Shown here in pieces: positions 1-11,535 of a DNA stretch of 64,000 nucleotides. Under the pieces are notes generated by a model. That model was not told where the DNA came from. It was given only the letters and a program-made list of their open reading frames with translations, and made no database searches. The position numbers were made by a program, and so were the translations under genes. How positions within the stretch are numbered: position 1 is the first letter of the stretch; each line of letters begins with the position of its first letter. Location of the stretch: contig WAID01000003.1 of the NCBI GenBank assembly GCA_016584495.1, positions 2,108,001 to 2,172,000 of the forward strand, written 5' to 3'. This DNA is from Celoporthe dispersa (Eukaryota > Ascomycota > Sordariomycetes > Diaporthales > Cryphonectriaceae).

Positions 1-1
1 C

Positions 2-235
2 AAAGTGCAGCGCGTGCGCATGAGGGAGCCGGCCACGCGCACTCGCAAGACCAGCGAGGGCAGGGACGGAAAGGACGCGCTGGGCCCTTACGGCGTACGG
101 GAGTGGTACCGCGAGGAGAGCCCCACGGCGCTGCTGGAGGCGAAACATAGGGAGAGGCTCAAGAGGATCGCGCAGATGAAGGAGAGACGGTCTGAGACAA
201 GCGGGTTTACGAAGTGGCTTCAGCGGTTTCGCTAA
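2..235 (+). CDS. 3' end of an unrecognised protein (cut by the window edge)
   Basis: An open frame enters from the left edge and stops at TAA 233-235, giving about 77 residues. The peptide is very basic and charged, with a helical stretch near the end (AKHRERLKRIAQMKERR) and the terminus FTKWLQRFR. The frame has no in-window start that looks genuine, so I read it as the last exon of a gene lying mostly outside. I do not recognise a family. The charged helix could be an RNA- or ribosome-binding tail, but that is only a guess. Confidence 0.45.
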   Translation, partial: KVQRVRMREPATRTRKTSEGRDGKDALGPYGVREWYREESPTALLEAKHRERLKRIAQMKERRSETSGFTKWLQRFR

Positions 236-680
236 AAGAAGCCTCCTCCTCGCGGTCCTCGATGCCTTGCAGCCTACAAAGAAGAAGAATAACAAATGTC
301 GGGTAGTCGTGTCGAGGTCTCGAGAGAGGAGGTTAGGAGACTTGTCGGGTGGTAGACCGAACTCGGTCTGGAGGCTTACAGGTCCGGCGAGGCTCTCGTC
401 CGCACTCCGTCCTGGCATTTCCGACTCGATTCGCGTACATATTGGGCGGCGTTTTGTGACGATGACCAGTCCCCTCTCAGTTCATAGCAAGGGATTGTAG
501 GTCGATGATACCCCCTTTTCTTTTCCTCTGGTTCTCCTCGGTTTGCACTATTTGATATGATCTTTTCATTGCTGCAGTGACAAGAAACTACTGGCATTCT
601 CAGCTGTCGAGACGACCTCGGTTCCTCCCCTCTTTCCGAACACCCCTCTCGCAAAAACAGATGTTGCCGATGCTGTCTGC

Positions 681-1470
681 TCACCGTGATAAGAGCTCCC
701 TCAGCCTGAACACCTCGACGTCTCCGTCCTCGGCGGCAGATACTTCCCGCCGCGATACCCGAACCCACTTCCTCCCTTCTCGCCTCTGCGTCCCGAATGG
801 ATCCGTCCCACCAGCCTCGCCGTCCACCGCCGGCGGCGGCGGAGGAGAAGCTGGTATGTGGTAAGTATCCGCACCGCTAATCTCCTCGGTCGGCGGGGGG
901 ACGGGTGCCCTCCTCCCGGGACTGGACATCGATTCCTTGACCTCGGTGGCCAGCGGGTCCCGGCTTGAGATTGTGAGCGTGATGGCCGACGGCGCCCGCT
1001 CTTGGCCGTCGCCGCTCCCCCTCGGTGTTGGTCGGGGAGTGTGCCTCCTCCCTCGGCGGAGACGCCAGCAGTGCGGCCATGATTTCGGCGTCCTCGAGGT
1101 CCATCTGCCTCAGGGTGCGGTGGCGTGCGTACTGGGACATCTGGGACCGGTAGCGCTTGGTGTAGACTGCGTCGGCCTGGCTGCAGAGCGCGAGGGAGGG
1201 GTATGTGGAGATGAGGACGAAGATGGGCTCTTTCTCTCTCCCATCGTCATCATCGTCATCCGCCTCCGCCTGAAATAGGAAGTGGTGTGACCTCTTTGGG
1301 GGGCTGGGCTTGCTGAGGAGCGACAGGCGGAACTGCGAGCCTGAGGAGATGGGCGACGGGTTGTAGGTCGCGCAGAGCTCGAGCACGTCGGTCCAGAGCC
1401 TCGTGAAGGCTGGGTCTGTCGCTGAGACGGTAGGCTGGAGGGTGAAGAACCAGAGGCGTGTGACTCCCAT
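681..1470 (-). CDS. Hypothetical protein, about 262 aa, with one apparent frameshift
   Basis: The start is ATG 1470-1468 (MGVTRLWFFTLQP) and the stop is 683-681. The N-terminal part runs in one frame through RYRSQMSQYARHRTLRQMD and EDAEIMAALLASPP. After about position 1020 the plausible continuation is in the next frame (SAITLTISSRDPLATEV, then ADTYHIPA, and finally DGDVEVFRLRELLSR). Removing one G from the five-G run near 1016-1020 joins the two frames, and total length minus one base is divisible by three. I see no convincing intron there. The opening strand-helix pattern resembles small alpha/beta-barrel proteins of the ABM/stress-response type, which is inference only. An Asp-rich linker lies in the middle. 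A long (CA)n tract, read on this strand, ends about 9 bases before the ATG. Function unknown. Confidence 0.6.
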
Positions 1471-1474
1471 TTCT

Positions 1475-1478
<4 letters not shown>

Positions 1479-1506
<28 letters not shown>

Positions 1507-1568
1507 AATGTGTGTGTGTGTGAATGTGTGTGTGTGTGTGAATGTGTGTGTGTGTGTGTGTGTGTGTG
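1479..1568. repeat. Interrupted (TG)n microsatellite
   Basis: About 90 bp of TG dinucleotide repeats broken by TGAATG units. It lies directly upstream of the start codon of the minus-strand gene at 681-1470, so in the transcript it would be a (CA)n tract in the 5' leader. Confidence 0.9.
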
Positions 1569-2749
1569 AATTTGTTGATTGTAAGTACTGCGGGTGAGTG
1601 AAGAAGATCTCGAGAAGAATTGGGAGTCTTCTTGGTAGAATTTCTTCTTTTCCTCTTTCTTCCCGTCTTTGATATTTTTCTCTCTTTCTTTTCGAGTCTG
1701 ATTTGGACGAAGGAAGACGGGTTGTCTTGGTCTGAGAGTTGGTGGGATTTCAGAATGATGCTAAATACTTTAGTACCCAAGGCTCGCTGGGTTGACTTTG
1801 TTGGATTTGAAGGTAGATTTGGTGGTAGATGGAGGGGTCAGCATACTTACATACATACATACATACACAAACACAACCTCTTCTCTCTCGTTTTTTTTTT
1901 GGTTTTATTTGATATCTTTTATTTATTTCCTAGTCATCTTTTGTGCTGTAGCAGGCAGCGTGACACAAGAGCAATGACGGAGCCCGTGTATGGAAGTTTA
2001 CGTGTTACCCATGCTCCACTGACGAAAGGTTCGAACCCCATCGACGTCAGAGGGTCTAGCCTGGCCGAATAGTCGCCCTTTCCCGCACTTAAGGGGCATT
2101 AGTGGGTTTATTATAGCGGCTAGCACCGAACTGAACCCGCCAGAGGTGACCCAAAAAAACAAAAAAGGTGGTGTGTGTCAGCTGCCGTGGCACTGCTCCC
2201 CCCTCCTCCCTATCACGCCAGGGCGGGGAACAGAAGGTGTGGTACTATGGTATATATACTTCTGTGCTTTTTTGCTTGTGAGGGATGGCTGAGGTCGTAT
2301 CATCTGAGGACCGCTGGCTTCATATGCCGTGCTAACTGCACCTCTCCATGACAAAAGGCACGACCAGGACCAGGATCAGGACTATGACGCTGCCAGCTGT
2401 GGGAACGAGCGCAGATAGCCTGTCTGACACTGTCTGCCTGGCGGGGTTTTACGATGGCTATTACCAAGTAGATGTTGTTGGGGTATAAGCTCGACGTAGG
2501 TAGGTGGTGGTGAAATACCGAAGGCACGGTAATAGAGTGCTGTAGCTGCTGATCCGACTTATCGACAGTCAGTTCTAAGAATGTATCGATGATGTGGGAG
2601 AGAGAGAGAGAGGATATGATTGATATCTATAGTGAGGTGGGGATTGATATATACATACATACTTGGACACTAAGCAAGTTGGTGGGCGAGTGGAGTGACC
2701 TGTCGAGTTCTAACGCCCATGGGGAGGAAAGAAACCCCTTCTCCTGCAC
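1569..2749. other. Intergenic spacer with ACAT repeats and a B-box-like motif
   Basis: No supported gene. It contains a (CATA)n repeat at about 1845-1866, a run of nine T near 1893, and a short stretch at about 1974-2160 with GGTTCGAACC (resembling a pol III B box) flanked by CTGACG/CGTCAG arms and followed by an A-rich tail. The stretch does not fold into a proper tRNA. A (GA)n run lies at about 2598-2614. Confidence 0.5.
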
Positions 2750-3321
2750 CTACATTTCCTCTCTTGCCTTGACGCTTTCCACACATTTCTGCCATCTCAA
2801 CCACCTCATGTAGAACCCCTCCGCCGCCGAGGTGGCCACCGAGCTGACCGCAAAGCCAACCCAGACGCCGTCCAGCTCCCACCGCAGGGGCCCAAGCTCC
2901 AGCCACATGGCGAGCGGGACCCCGACGGCGTAGTTCATGACGAAGACGATCCAGGCCGCCACATCCTGCCTCCCGAGGCCGCGCATCATGCCGTGCGTGC
3001 CGCAGAGGACAGAGTCGACGCTCTGGAACAGGGCGACGGTGAGGAAGCTGCTGGCGGCGATGGCCTGGATCCTGGCGTCGCCCGAGAAGATGGAGGGGAT
3101 CTGGCGGCGAAACACGTAGAGGAGGACCGCGTTGAAGAGGCCGACGGCGGCGAAGACGACAAAGTAGAGGCGTGTGGCACGCCGTGCGGTCGGGAGCAGA
3201 CCGGCTCCTATGAGGTGGCCCAGCCGCGTGCTGACGGCCACGCTGATGGAGAACGGTATGTGCCAGACGATGACTGTCGCTGTCGTCTATCTCCCAACCC
3301 ACGATTGTCAGCCCACACACA

Positions 3322-3367
<46 letters not shown>

Positions 3368-4350
3368 CGTCTGCTCGAGAGACTTACCAGGATGGTCTGG
3401 GCGGCCAGGTGCTCCGTGCTGATATAAGACGTGCTGAGCGTGAGGATCTCGAAGGCGCCCCACTCGGCCAGCGTTGCGACGACGCCCGCCGTAGACAGAG
3501 AGATCATAGTGCCCCATCTCCTCAGCGCCTCCCTGGAGAACCCTCCCCAGCAGCCGTGGGACCACCGGCCCAGGGGCGAGACGATGTACAGCAGCAGGAG
3601 GACGAACCGCAGGTTGTTACTCAGCGCCGCGCCCAGGGCGGCACCCCCGAGCCCCATGCCCAGCGGGAAGGCCAGCGCCCAGCTCAGCACCGCGTTCACG
3701 GGCGCGCAGACGATGAGCACGGCCATGCCGGCGTTGCAGTCGCCCTGGGCCTGCAGGAACCTCTTGAGCGCCTCGAACGCCGCGTACCCGGGCAGGCCCA
3801 CGAGGCTATACCGCAGGAACGACCCCGCCTGCACCGCGACGTCGTGCTGCCTGACCACCAGGGGCAGCACCCAGGGCGAGCACGCCCAGAACAGCCCGAT
3901 CGGCACCGCCGCCAGCGCCATCAGGAGCAGCATGCGCTGCACGTGCAGGCCCACGGCGGCGGGGTTGCCCGAGCCGTAGGCCTGGGCGCACAGCGTGTCG
4001 AGGGCCGTGGCCATGCCCTCGAAGACAGCGAGGCCCACCACGTTCATGGTCGTCACGCCGATGCTGGCGGCCGCGAGATCGTCGGGCCCCAGGTGGCCGG
4101 CGACCACCGTGATGATCACAAAGAAGGAGTACTGCAGCAGGTAGGTGGCGATGAGGGGGAGCGAGTAGCCCGTGAGCAGCCACAGCTCTGAGCTGCTGCC
4201 CGACCCGCAGACACCCATCTCGTCGCGGGCGGCTGCCTCCGTGGGTTGCTCCGGCCTGGGCGATATCGTCGAGGCCGGACCCTCAGAGAGCAGTGGGCTG
4301 CACTCATCGGCCGCACGATGCACGTCCTGCTGACCGCGCATGCTGGGCAT
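2750..4350 (-). CDS. MATE-family multidrug/toxin extrusion transporter
   Basis: Two exons, 4350-3388 and 3286-2750, encode 499 aa. A cytosolic N-terminal tail of about 55 residues is followed by the MATE core: TGYSLPLIATYLLQYSFF (TM1), AGHLGPDDLAAASIG and DTLCAQAYGSGN, which is the family's conserved QA-G-N segment after TM2, then a second half containing AVSTRLGHLIGAG. The splice (donor GTAAGT at 3387, acceptor TAG before 3286) joins AAQTIL to TTATVIVWHIPFSISV, exactly the expected family sequence. Family members export organic cations and drugs in exchange for H+ or Na+ across the vacuolar or plasma membrane, and this one resembles the yeast Erc1 type. The 101-nt intron is mostly dinucleotide repeat. 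No frame damage. The specific substrate cannot be read from sequence. Confidence 0.93.
3315..3366. repeat. (CA)n(GA)n compound microsatellite inside the MATE intron
   Basis: About 12 CA units run directly into about 13 GA units. Together they fill half of the 101-nt intron of the MATE gene. On the coding strand this is a pyrimidine-rich (CT)n(TG)n tract. Confidence 0.95.
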
Positions 4351-5749
4351 TAACGAAGCCCCAATTGCTGGGAGAAGGCTTTTTTTCTTCGTTTCCCTCT
4401 CTCTTTGGTGCAGACCTGTGGAAAAGAGGGGTGGTGGTGGTGGTGGTGTGTTGCCGGTTCAAGGATCTTGGGCTAAGATATCTTTAAGTACGGTCGTTGG
4501 TCGGTAATAATATACTCAATATGCCGCACTCAACCGCATTGAAGATTTTCTCCCCTGGCTGCGATTCGCCTAGACAATCCACTGGCCCGTGTCGTGGGTT
4601 CCTTTAGCCAAGAACCGTCGCGGACCTTTTTTTTTCTTTCTGTTTCTTCTTTTGTGGTCACAGAAACCTCGTGTGATACATGATCTCGACGGGCAAAAAA
4701 AACAATTGGTCAATAAATCTCCAGCCCAGAGAAAATTTCTCAGCCCAGAGTTACACCAACAAAATCTGGATCACCTGCACCCATCCTATCCACCGTCCTT
4801 CTCAGGCATTTTCAGGGTCTCTTGCTCTTCTTTGCCATGCGTGCTCACCCCTGATAAATAGCGTGCATGTTTAAACCCCACCGCTCCCGAGACGACGCAT
4901 AGGGCTCGCCCCGGTCCATAGACCCACCACCCATCGTGAAGGAGGTCTCCAAGCAAGGGCCCAATGACGATGAATATAGTTCGTAGCACCGAGGGTTCTC
5001 GCATAGCAATACTCAATCATCGTCATCAGGTTGTGGAAAGCAGGTAGCCTCGGGAGTAGTCGAGATATTAGGGCTTGCGTAGTTGATATCTAAATCAGAG
5101 TCGACTGAGGCTATGCTGTAATTCTGTAGGATTAGTTGTCCTCCAAGGTCTATCACATGAAATCCATGCTGCAGCTCGATTTGTTGTGGAATATTCTCAA
5201 AATATTCTGCGCGCTGCCAGATTTCTCGAACAACCATGGAAATTTGACGCAATCTGCCATTGCCTAATGCGTGCTAAAATTGGCTCTGGACCTGTCGTTG
5301 CCTGCTCATTCGCAATGATGGGCTTTGGGTCGAGACGACTTGTGCACGACTTCTGTTATGAATACTTTGCATATTACTTCTATCCAAGACGTGCTATCTT
5401 AACCGAAACGATCGAGGCGGGTTCCCGTTCACCAGACCGAAAGAACGTTGAGAAACCGACTTTATGATGCATATGTCATGATCATAAATACAACGTTCGT
5501 GTCTCAGAGGTCGGGACTAATCCGTGTCGAGCCTCCCCAAGCCTCCCACCTTTCTTTCCCTCTTTTCCCGCTGCTCTTTTTGACATTGTTTGCCATCACC
5601 ACCATAGAATATTTTCCCCAGCTTCTAGCAAAGAGCTGCATGAACCTGAGGTCGGATCAGAAATGATGGGAAGCCGTGAGGTGCAAGATTCGACGACAAC
5701 TTCTTCTGAAACCCCTGCGCCCAGCGATGAGACTATCTAGGAGCAGACA
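4351..5749. other. Spacer with short unresolved ORFs
   Basis: No firm gene. On the minus strand 5252-5013 there is an open stretch containing VVREIWQRAEYFENIPQQIE and ending QPDDDD, preceded by a possible splice acceptor (CAG just before it). It could be the last exon of a decayed gene, but I cannot find the preceding exon. The plus strand 5186-5467 is open too and equally unrecognised. Homopolymers at about 4381-4386 and 4627-4635 are unremarkable. Confidence 0.35.
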
Positions 5750-6389
5750 CGTACGAGGAAGATGTTCTCGACCGACCAGCTGCTCGCCTACTCCCCTGAC
5801 TGCCATGTCGAACACCATGTCGACTTTACGTGTCAGACCTGGACGACGATATTCAAAATAACGTTCGAAAGGGACTGGATGTTACATCGGCTGCAAACTA
5901 CATTTATGAACCCTCGATGCTGTCCAGTTCACAGAATGCCTCGAAGAACAGCTTCAGGTGTAGGTAGAAAGACTGGTACGAGAGCTTTCATGGCCATTGG
6001 TGTCCACTTGGGCGAGCAGCCATTTTTTATGCATGATCTTGAATCATTCTTCTGGGTGCTCTTCTGGACATGTGCTCATTACGACGGCTATTTCCACAGC
6101 AGAATAGTGCCACGGCTCGAGAAGTGGAACCATGTCAATATGGCGGAGCTAGCAAGGCTCAAAATAGGAGAAGTGGCCGGGGGCGAGGCTGATTTCATCC
6201 AGAGCATAGAGGATGATTTTACGCCATATTACCAACCCTTGGTTCCTTGGAGTCAACAGGTTGCGGAAGGTAGTGTTTCCAGGTGACAAAAGGTGGAAGA
6301 GGGAGGACCCAGCACTATACACCCGGATGAGGGAGGTCCTGCAGCAAGGACGGAAAGATGTGAAGGTGTTTGGAGACGATCGTGCGTAA
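5750..6389 (+). pseudogene. FunK1-type fungal protein kinase fragment, decayed
   Basis: The frame from 5762 contains the FunK1 hallmark KTGTRAFMAIGVHLGEQ followed by FMHDLESFFWVLFWTC, the C-terminal lobe of this fungal-only kinase family. Deleting one base at 6251 restores the family's next segment (W-VNRLRKVVFPGDKRWK) and carries the frame to TAA 6387-6389. Upstream, the FunK1-like stretch KGLDVTSAANY lies in another frame at about 5870. I do not see the ATP-binding lobe or an intact HRD catalytic loop. This is therefore a broken remnant with at least two frame changes and no N-terminal half. FunK1 genes form large, rapidly turning-over families in fungi. The boundaries are approximate. Confidence 0.75.
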
Positions 6390-7138
6390 TGCTGATGATA
6401 TGATGCCCCAAATGGCCTCAGGAAGATCTGTGGGAAGTCAGGTATCACAGGGTCCAACTGGCAGTTGGAAACTCTCAGAGCAATGGTCCGGGGGTTATGT
6501 GACCAATAATGAATAAAGCCATTTCCAACCAGTAGTCCTGGTCCGCCTGCACCATTTCGAGAACTCAGTAGACTGGCTGAACTACGGAATTTTTTCTTAA
6601 TTGGCTTGCGTTTTGCAATAATTCTACACTGCTCTTTAAGGGTCTTGAGAGAAGGGGGAACAGTTGTTACAGTAGATTTGTGCAAGGGTGCGTTTTAGCA
6701 GCGATTTTGATAACCAGAAAGAGGGGGGAAAAAAAAGAAAGAAAGAAAAAACACCCGAGTGAGTTGTACACAGAAACTGGCGATATCTAGTTATGTTGCA
6801 CATTGGCTACGTGTAAATTCAAGATGAAGCAATGCCGGCACTTCCTAACCGACAGCGGAGCCCCCAATCAGCAGTTGCTGGGACGATCTCAAATCCGGGT
6901 GGTACGATGTCTCCCATAGGTGTTGTCGCATCTTTCCTTGTGAAACACAACTGCGGGAGGATTATATGTGCAGCGTGTCCAAAAGGGCGGTACTATATTT
7001 TCAGTCTAGCCTTTGTGTTTATTGAAACCCATTTTGGATTCAACAAAGATGGTCCCGCATTTGGGGGCCAATGGTTCTGCATGGTGCTAAAATCCTTTCT
7101 TTGAGCACGCCGCATGTAAAGTCCGAGGTGACCCCCAG
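6390..7138. other. Spacer upstream of the DMT transporter
   Basis: No gene supported. It has an A/G-rich stretch at about 6717-6752 and otherwise unremarkable sequence. It must contain the promoter of the gene starting at 7139, but I see no specific element. Confidence 0.4.
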
Positions 7139-8555
7139 ATGACCATCATTTTTCCCCCGCCTCCGAAGCGATTTGAAAATCTGACACCTAGAGATGATAA
7201 TTCATACGGTTCCGAAATGGGCAGAGAAGAGACACCGTCCTTTGTGGCCAGGCACAAGCCGTCACTCGTCGTCCTCGTCTCCCAGATATCCGCTGCTGTG
7301 GTACATGGGGTCGTCAAGTCGTTGGAGAATGGGCTGGACCCTGTCGATCCCTGGCAGATCCTCCTGGTCCGAATGCTGATCACGGGAGTTGGGTGTTCGC
7401 TCTATCTCTGGCTGAGACGAGTGCCCGAGTTTCCCTGGGGTCATCGCGATGTTCGCTCGATACTGCTGCTGAGAGCGCTTGGAGGGGTGCTTGGTGCAGG
7501 TGGCATGTACTGTAAGTTTTGCTGCTGAACGATAACATCCTCTCATATCTGCTGTCAGAAGATGTTTTTTCTTCCTTTTTTCTTCTCGTTTTGACCACAT
7601 AATTGATATCATACATGACGGCAGATTCAATTCGATACCTTACCTTGTCTCAGGCAACCGCCCTAAACTTCCCTCGCCCCGATGGGTGCGATGATCATAT
7701 CGAAATATATGGATCACGGGACCTTTACATTTATCGATCGTGCGGGTGCGGCTGTAGCGCTGGCCGGGGTGGTCATGGTGGTTCAGCCTGACAACTTTTT
7801 CAAGCCCGGCGAGACGTTACCACTTGGAGCCAAGCCAGATACCTTTGGGAAATGGAAAGGGCTGGCCTGTGGTCTTGTAGGCGTCCTGGGCACCATCGTG
7901 AGTTCTGGTCCCTCGCATCTGGACCTTGCTCCATGTCTATCATCCTGGCCAGAGCCCAATGGACTGACACCAGCGGATTTGTGCCCCAAAAATGAATAGA
8001 CGGCACTGACGACAATGCGCCGCATGGGATCTCGTGCACACCCGCTTACCGTTGTCAACTACTTCGCGTGGGTGGTTGTGCTGGTTGCTCTGGCGGTGGT
8101 GATTATTGAGCAGCTCCGTTGGCCGAGTAGCCCCAGGGCATGGACATATATGATCCTTGTCGGACTTTTTGGGGGTCTGATGGTACGTGTTGCGAGAGCC
8201 TCAGCATGTGTGCAGATGGGCGGACCGCACTGACCAGACACAGGAATTCCTCCTGACCGCTGGGATCGCGAGCGACACGTCGTCCGTGGCGACCATCATG
8301 ATCTACTCGCAGGTCTTGTGGGCCCTAGCCCTCGACCGCATCTTCTGGCATGTCAGCATGAACCTGTGGACATTTGTAGGAGTGGGAAGCGTGATAGGGA
8401 GTCTGACCTTGGTGTCTCTGGCCAAGGAGATACCGGCCTTTCGTCAAAAGAGGCAGCGTTACGAGGCCGTCCCCATTGTTGATGACAACGGCGTCACGGT
8501 TCATGAGATTGATCTGGAAAGCCTTTATGACTGTGATGAAGCACATGGAATATAG
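7139..8555 (+). CDS. EamA/DMT-superfamily transporter with one apparent frameshift
   Basis: Four exons: 7139-7511, 7625-7897, 8000-8182 and 8244-8555, with GT-AG introns of 113, 102 and 61 nt. About 379 aa after one correction. A short soluble N-terminus is followed by a ten-TM pattern with the two-fold repeat of drug/metabolite transporters. Recognisable segments are GGMYYSIRYLTLSQATALNF at the first splice, GAAVALAGVVMVVQPD, and LTAGIASDTSSVATIMIYSQ in the second EamA repeat. At 7671-7673 (CCC) one C must be dropped to read NFLAPMGAMIISKYMD; as written, the frame breaks. This could be a sequence error or a recent null allele. Fungal relatives are usually annotated as DUF6 or solute carrier 35 family G-like membrane proteins, and the substrate is unknown. 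Confidence 0.85.
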
Positions 8556-9491
8556 AAGCCCACCGGAAAGGATATAATTACAACAGCACTCTTCTGATTT
8601 CGAAACGTAATGCAGATGTACAAGTTGGAAATCCAGCAGTCCCATGCCAAGCCGTAGTAGGGTGGCGGTCAAAAAAAAAGGAAGGGGCTCGAAGAAGAAA
8701 GAAAAAAAAAGAGAGAAAAAACCCCTTGGTCACGTCCACAGCGATCACATGCAGCTGCTAGGTCTTACCCTGCGCGTCTGTCGTTACAAAAAGGTGCCCT
8801 GGCGATCTCGGAAGGCCCAGAATGAAACGTTCAAACACATAATAGGTGGCTGTGAGTACATGAGTAGGGGGGAGTAGAGGAAGAAGCACAACAAGGATTA
8901 TGAATTCCTACGTTGGTACGGAGTACAGTAAAGCACTATGTACAACGTCTCGAGGTCGTATGTCCTCCCCTTCGGCTCTGGTACCGGCTGAGGGGATGAC
9001 GTCAAGGTTGTGTGGATCAATGGAAATAAACGACGCATGGAGATTCGAGGCTCGGCTTTCTCTTTTCAGCAGTCCGGTCAGACTCGATCTTCCAGAAATG
9101 AGGGATCGTCCCTCCACCCTATGCGGGGTGCAGCCTCTTGGGTGAAATCCGGGGAAGGATGATGACTCGACTCCATGCTCTTTCTGGAGATTCTGGGGAT
9201 GGACTTGGCCCCGGACGGAGGGCGCGAGCCTTGGGCACCACCGAATAGATGCCGAGCCCGACCGGCCGGTCAGCCCACCAATTTGTGTGTTTTGGTGGTA
9301 GCCCCATGTGCTTGGCTGGTTGTGGTGGACACCGTGAACCCAGTGTGTAATGTATAAGTAAGATGCAGAGACTCTTCTGTCTATCCTCTGGCTTTTTAAA
9401 CCACAAGGATAGTTGTGCTGTTCTTTCCTCCTCTCCATCATTGGCCAAGCACCCAGCCCCCCCTCCCTCTTCCTCTATTAGGTTTGTCAAC
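8556..9491. other. Spacer between DMT and sugar transporter genes
   Basis: No gene supported. ORFs on both strands here lack any recognisable domain. An A/G-rich run lies at about 8670-8720. A TC-rich stretch at about 9422-9480 just before the ATG at 9492 looks like a typical fungal core promoter/leader. Confidence 0.4.
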
Positions 9492-11535
9492 ATGAAGAAG
9501 TCCAAGTTCTACGGCCTCAGGGGCACGTCCCTAAACGTTGCCATCGCCGTCATCGCCGGGACTGACTTTGCCCTCTTCGGATATGACCAGGTGAGCCAGC
9601 AATAAAAAAACACACTTAGTGATCATCACTCTTCTCAAGACCGGCATTACTAACATAATTTTGTCTTTTGCCCACCCCCCACAGGGTGTTATGGGTGGGC
9701 TGCTGACCCTGTCCTCCTTCTTGAAATACTTCCCCCAGGTGGACACGGCCAACCCGCCACCTGGATACACTGCTTCTCAGGCGTCCAACATACAGGGCAT
9801 CACCGTCGGAGGGTACACCCTGGGGTGCTTCTTCGGGGCCGTGGCCACCATCTGGCTGGGCAACTGGCTCGGACGAAAAAGGGCCATCATCACTGGCTCG
9901 ACCATCATGATCATCGGCGCTGCGATCCAGTGTGCCTCGTTCTCCCTGCCACAGCTCATCGTTGCTCGTCTGATCACCGGGTTCGGCAATGGTAATTCGT
10001 TCCTGGCCCCATCTTCGCCGCTGCACATCACGTACTGAGAGGCTTTTTGCACACAGGAATCAACACGTCGACGGTGCCGACATGGCAGTCCGAGACATCG
10101 AAACCCTCACAAGCGGGGTCAGATGGTCATGATCGAGGGATCCCTCATCGTCTTTGGTGTGATGCTGAGCTACTGGATCGACCTCGGCTTCTCCTTTCTC
10201 GAGCCGTCGACGATCGCCTGGCGATTCCCCATCGCCTTCCAGATCATCCTCGCCCTGTTCGTCGCCCTGGGGATCCCCGGCCTGCCCGAGTCCCCCCGAT
10301 GGTTGATCCTCAAGGGGCGGGAGGACGAGGCGCTCGAGGTTCTCTCTGCGCTCGCGGACCTCCCACAGGATGACCCAAAGGTCCACAGCGACTTTCAGGC
10401 TGTCAAGGATGCTGCCCTCGAGATGGCATCCGGGTCGCTTAGGGACTGCTTCAAGAAGAACGAAAACCGCAACCTTCACCGGACAATTCTTGGATATGTC
10501 AACCAGATGTTTCAGCAGATCTCAGGTATCAACATCATCACATACTGTACGTCGCTGTCCCTTTCTAAATATCCTCTCCCTTTCTTGCACAGTCGTCGCT
10601 GACTACTCGTTACTCGCTCGTGCAGATGCGGCTACAATTTTTGTCAGCATCGGCTTGTCAAACTTCCTCAGCCGACTTCTCGCCGCACTGAACGGAACAG
10701 AATACTTCATCGCGTCCTGGATCGCCATCTTCACCATCGAGAAGTTTGGTCGGCGCAAGCTGATGCTCTTCGGGGCCATCGGCCAGTCCCTATCGATGGC
10801 CGTGCTGGCAGCGACCAGCAGGTACACCGAGGTCAGCCAGGGCGCAGGAATCACGGCTGCCATCTTCCTTTTTGTCTTCAACTCCTTCTTCGCTGTGGGC
10901 TGGCTAGGCATGACCTGGCTCTACCCTGCAGAGATCACGCCTCTGGGAATCCGAGCCCCAGCCAACGCCATCTCCACCACGGCCAACTGGATCTTTAACG
11001 TGAGTTTCTGCCGAGGCCGATCTCCGCGCTGCCTCTGTAGGACTGAAGAACTGCTTGCTGACACACCGTTTCCCAGTTCCTCGTCGTGATGGTGACTCCT
11101 CCTGCTTTTGCCAACATTGGTTACAAAACTTATGTCGTCTTCGCCGTCATTAATGCCTTCATGGTGCCGTGTGTCTACTTCTTCTTTCCTGAGACAGCCT
11201 ACCGGTCCCTCGAAGAGGTATGTCCACCTAGCCCTCGCCAGCATCACTTCCCCACTCTCTATGCACAGCAGCTAACCTAACGGCTTCGCCAGATGGACGA
11301 GATTTTCCAGGATGCACACGGGTTTCAAGGCGCTTTCGATGTTGTCAAGATTGCCAGGGAGAAGCCGAGGCGCTATGACAAGCACGGCGAGCTTCTCATC
11401 AACTATGAGGACACCGAATACGCCCACAGGAGGCATTCGGGCGTGGGTGGTCCCAGGCCTCAACACGAATATGCCCACACTGAGAAGAGCGAAGAGCATA
11501 TCAACGGGTCTGAGGAGAGGAGGGAGAATCTGTGA
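9492..11535 (+). CDS. MFS sugar (monosaccharide/polyol) transporter with one apparent frameshift
   Basis: Six exons: 9492-9590, 9685-9991, 10057-10546, 10626-10999, 11077-11217 and 11293-11535. All introns are GT-AG, 65-94 nt. About 550 aa once one C is removed from CCC at 10104-10106; without that the frame breaks between TSTVPTWQSETSKP and QMVMIEGSLIVFG. Family signatures are FALFGYDQGVMGG at TM1, GNWLGRKRAI in the 2-3 loop, GLPESPRWL after TM6, QQISGINIITY in TM7, EKFGRRKL and PAEITPLGIRA. The last exon opens with MDEIF, part of the LEEMDEIF motif common in fungal Stl1/hexose-type carriers. The protein would be a plasma-membrane sugar/H+ symporter or facilitator; the substrate is not decidable. 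The cytosolic tail is long and hydrophilic. Confidence 0.92.

Noticed and set aside
1974..2060. Possible tRNA around GGTTCGAACC
   Set aside because: Neither strand gives a pairing T stem with a matching acceptor stem and anticodon arm.
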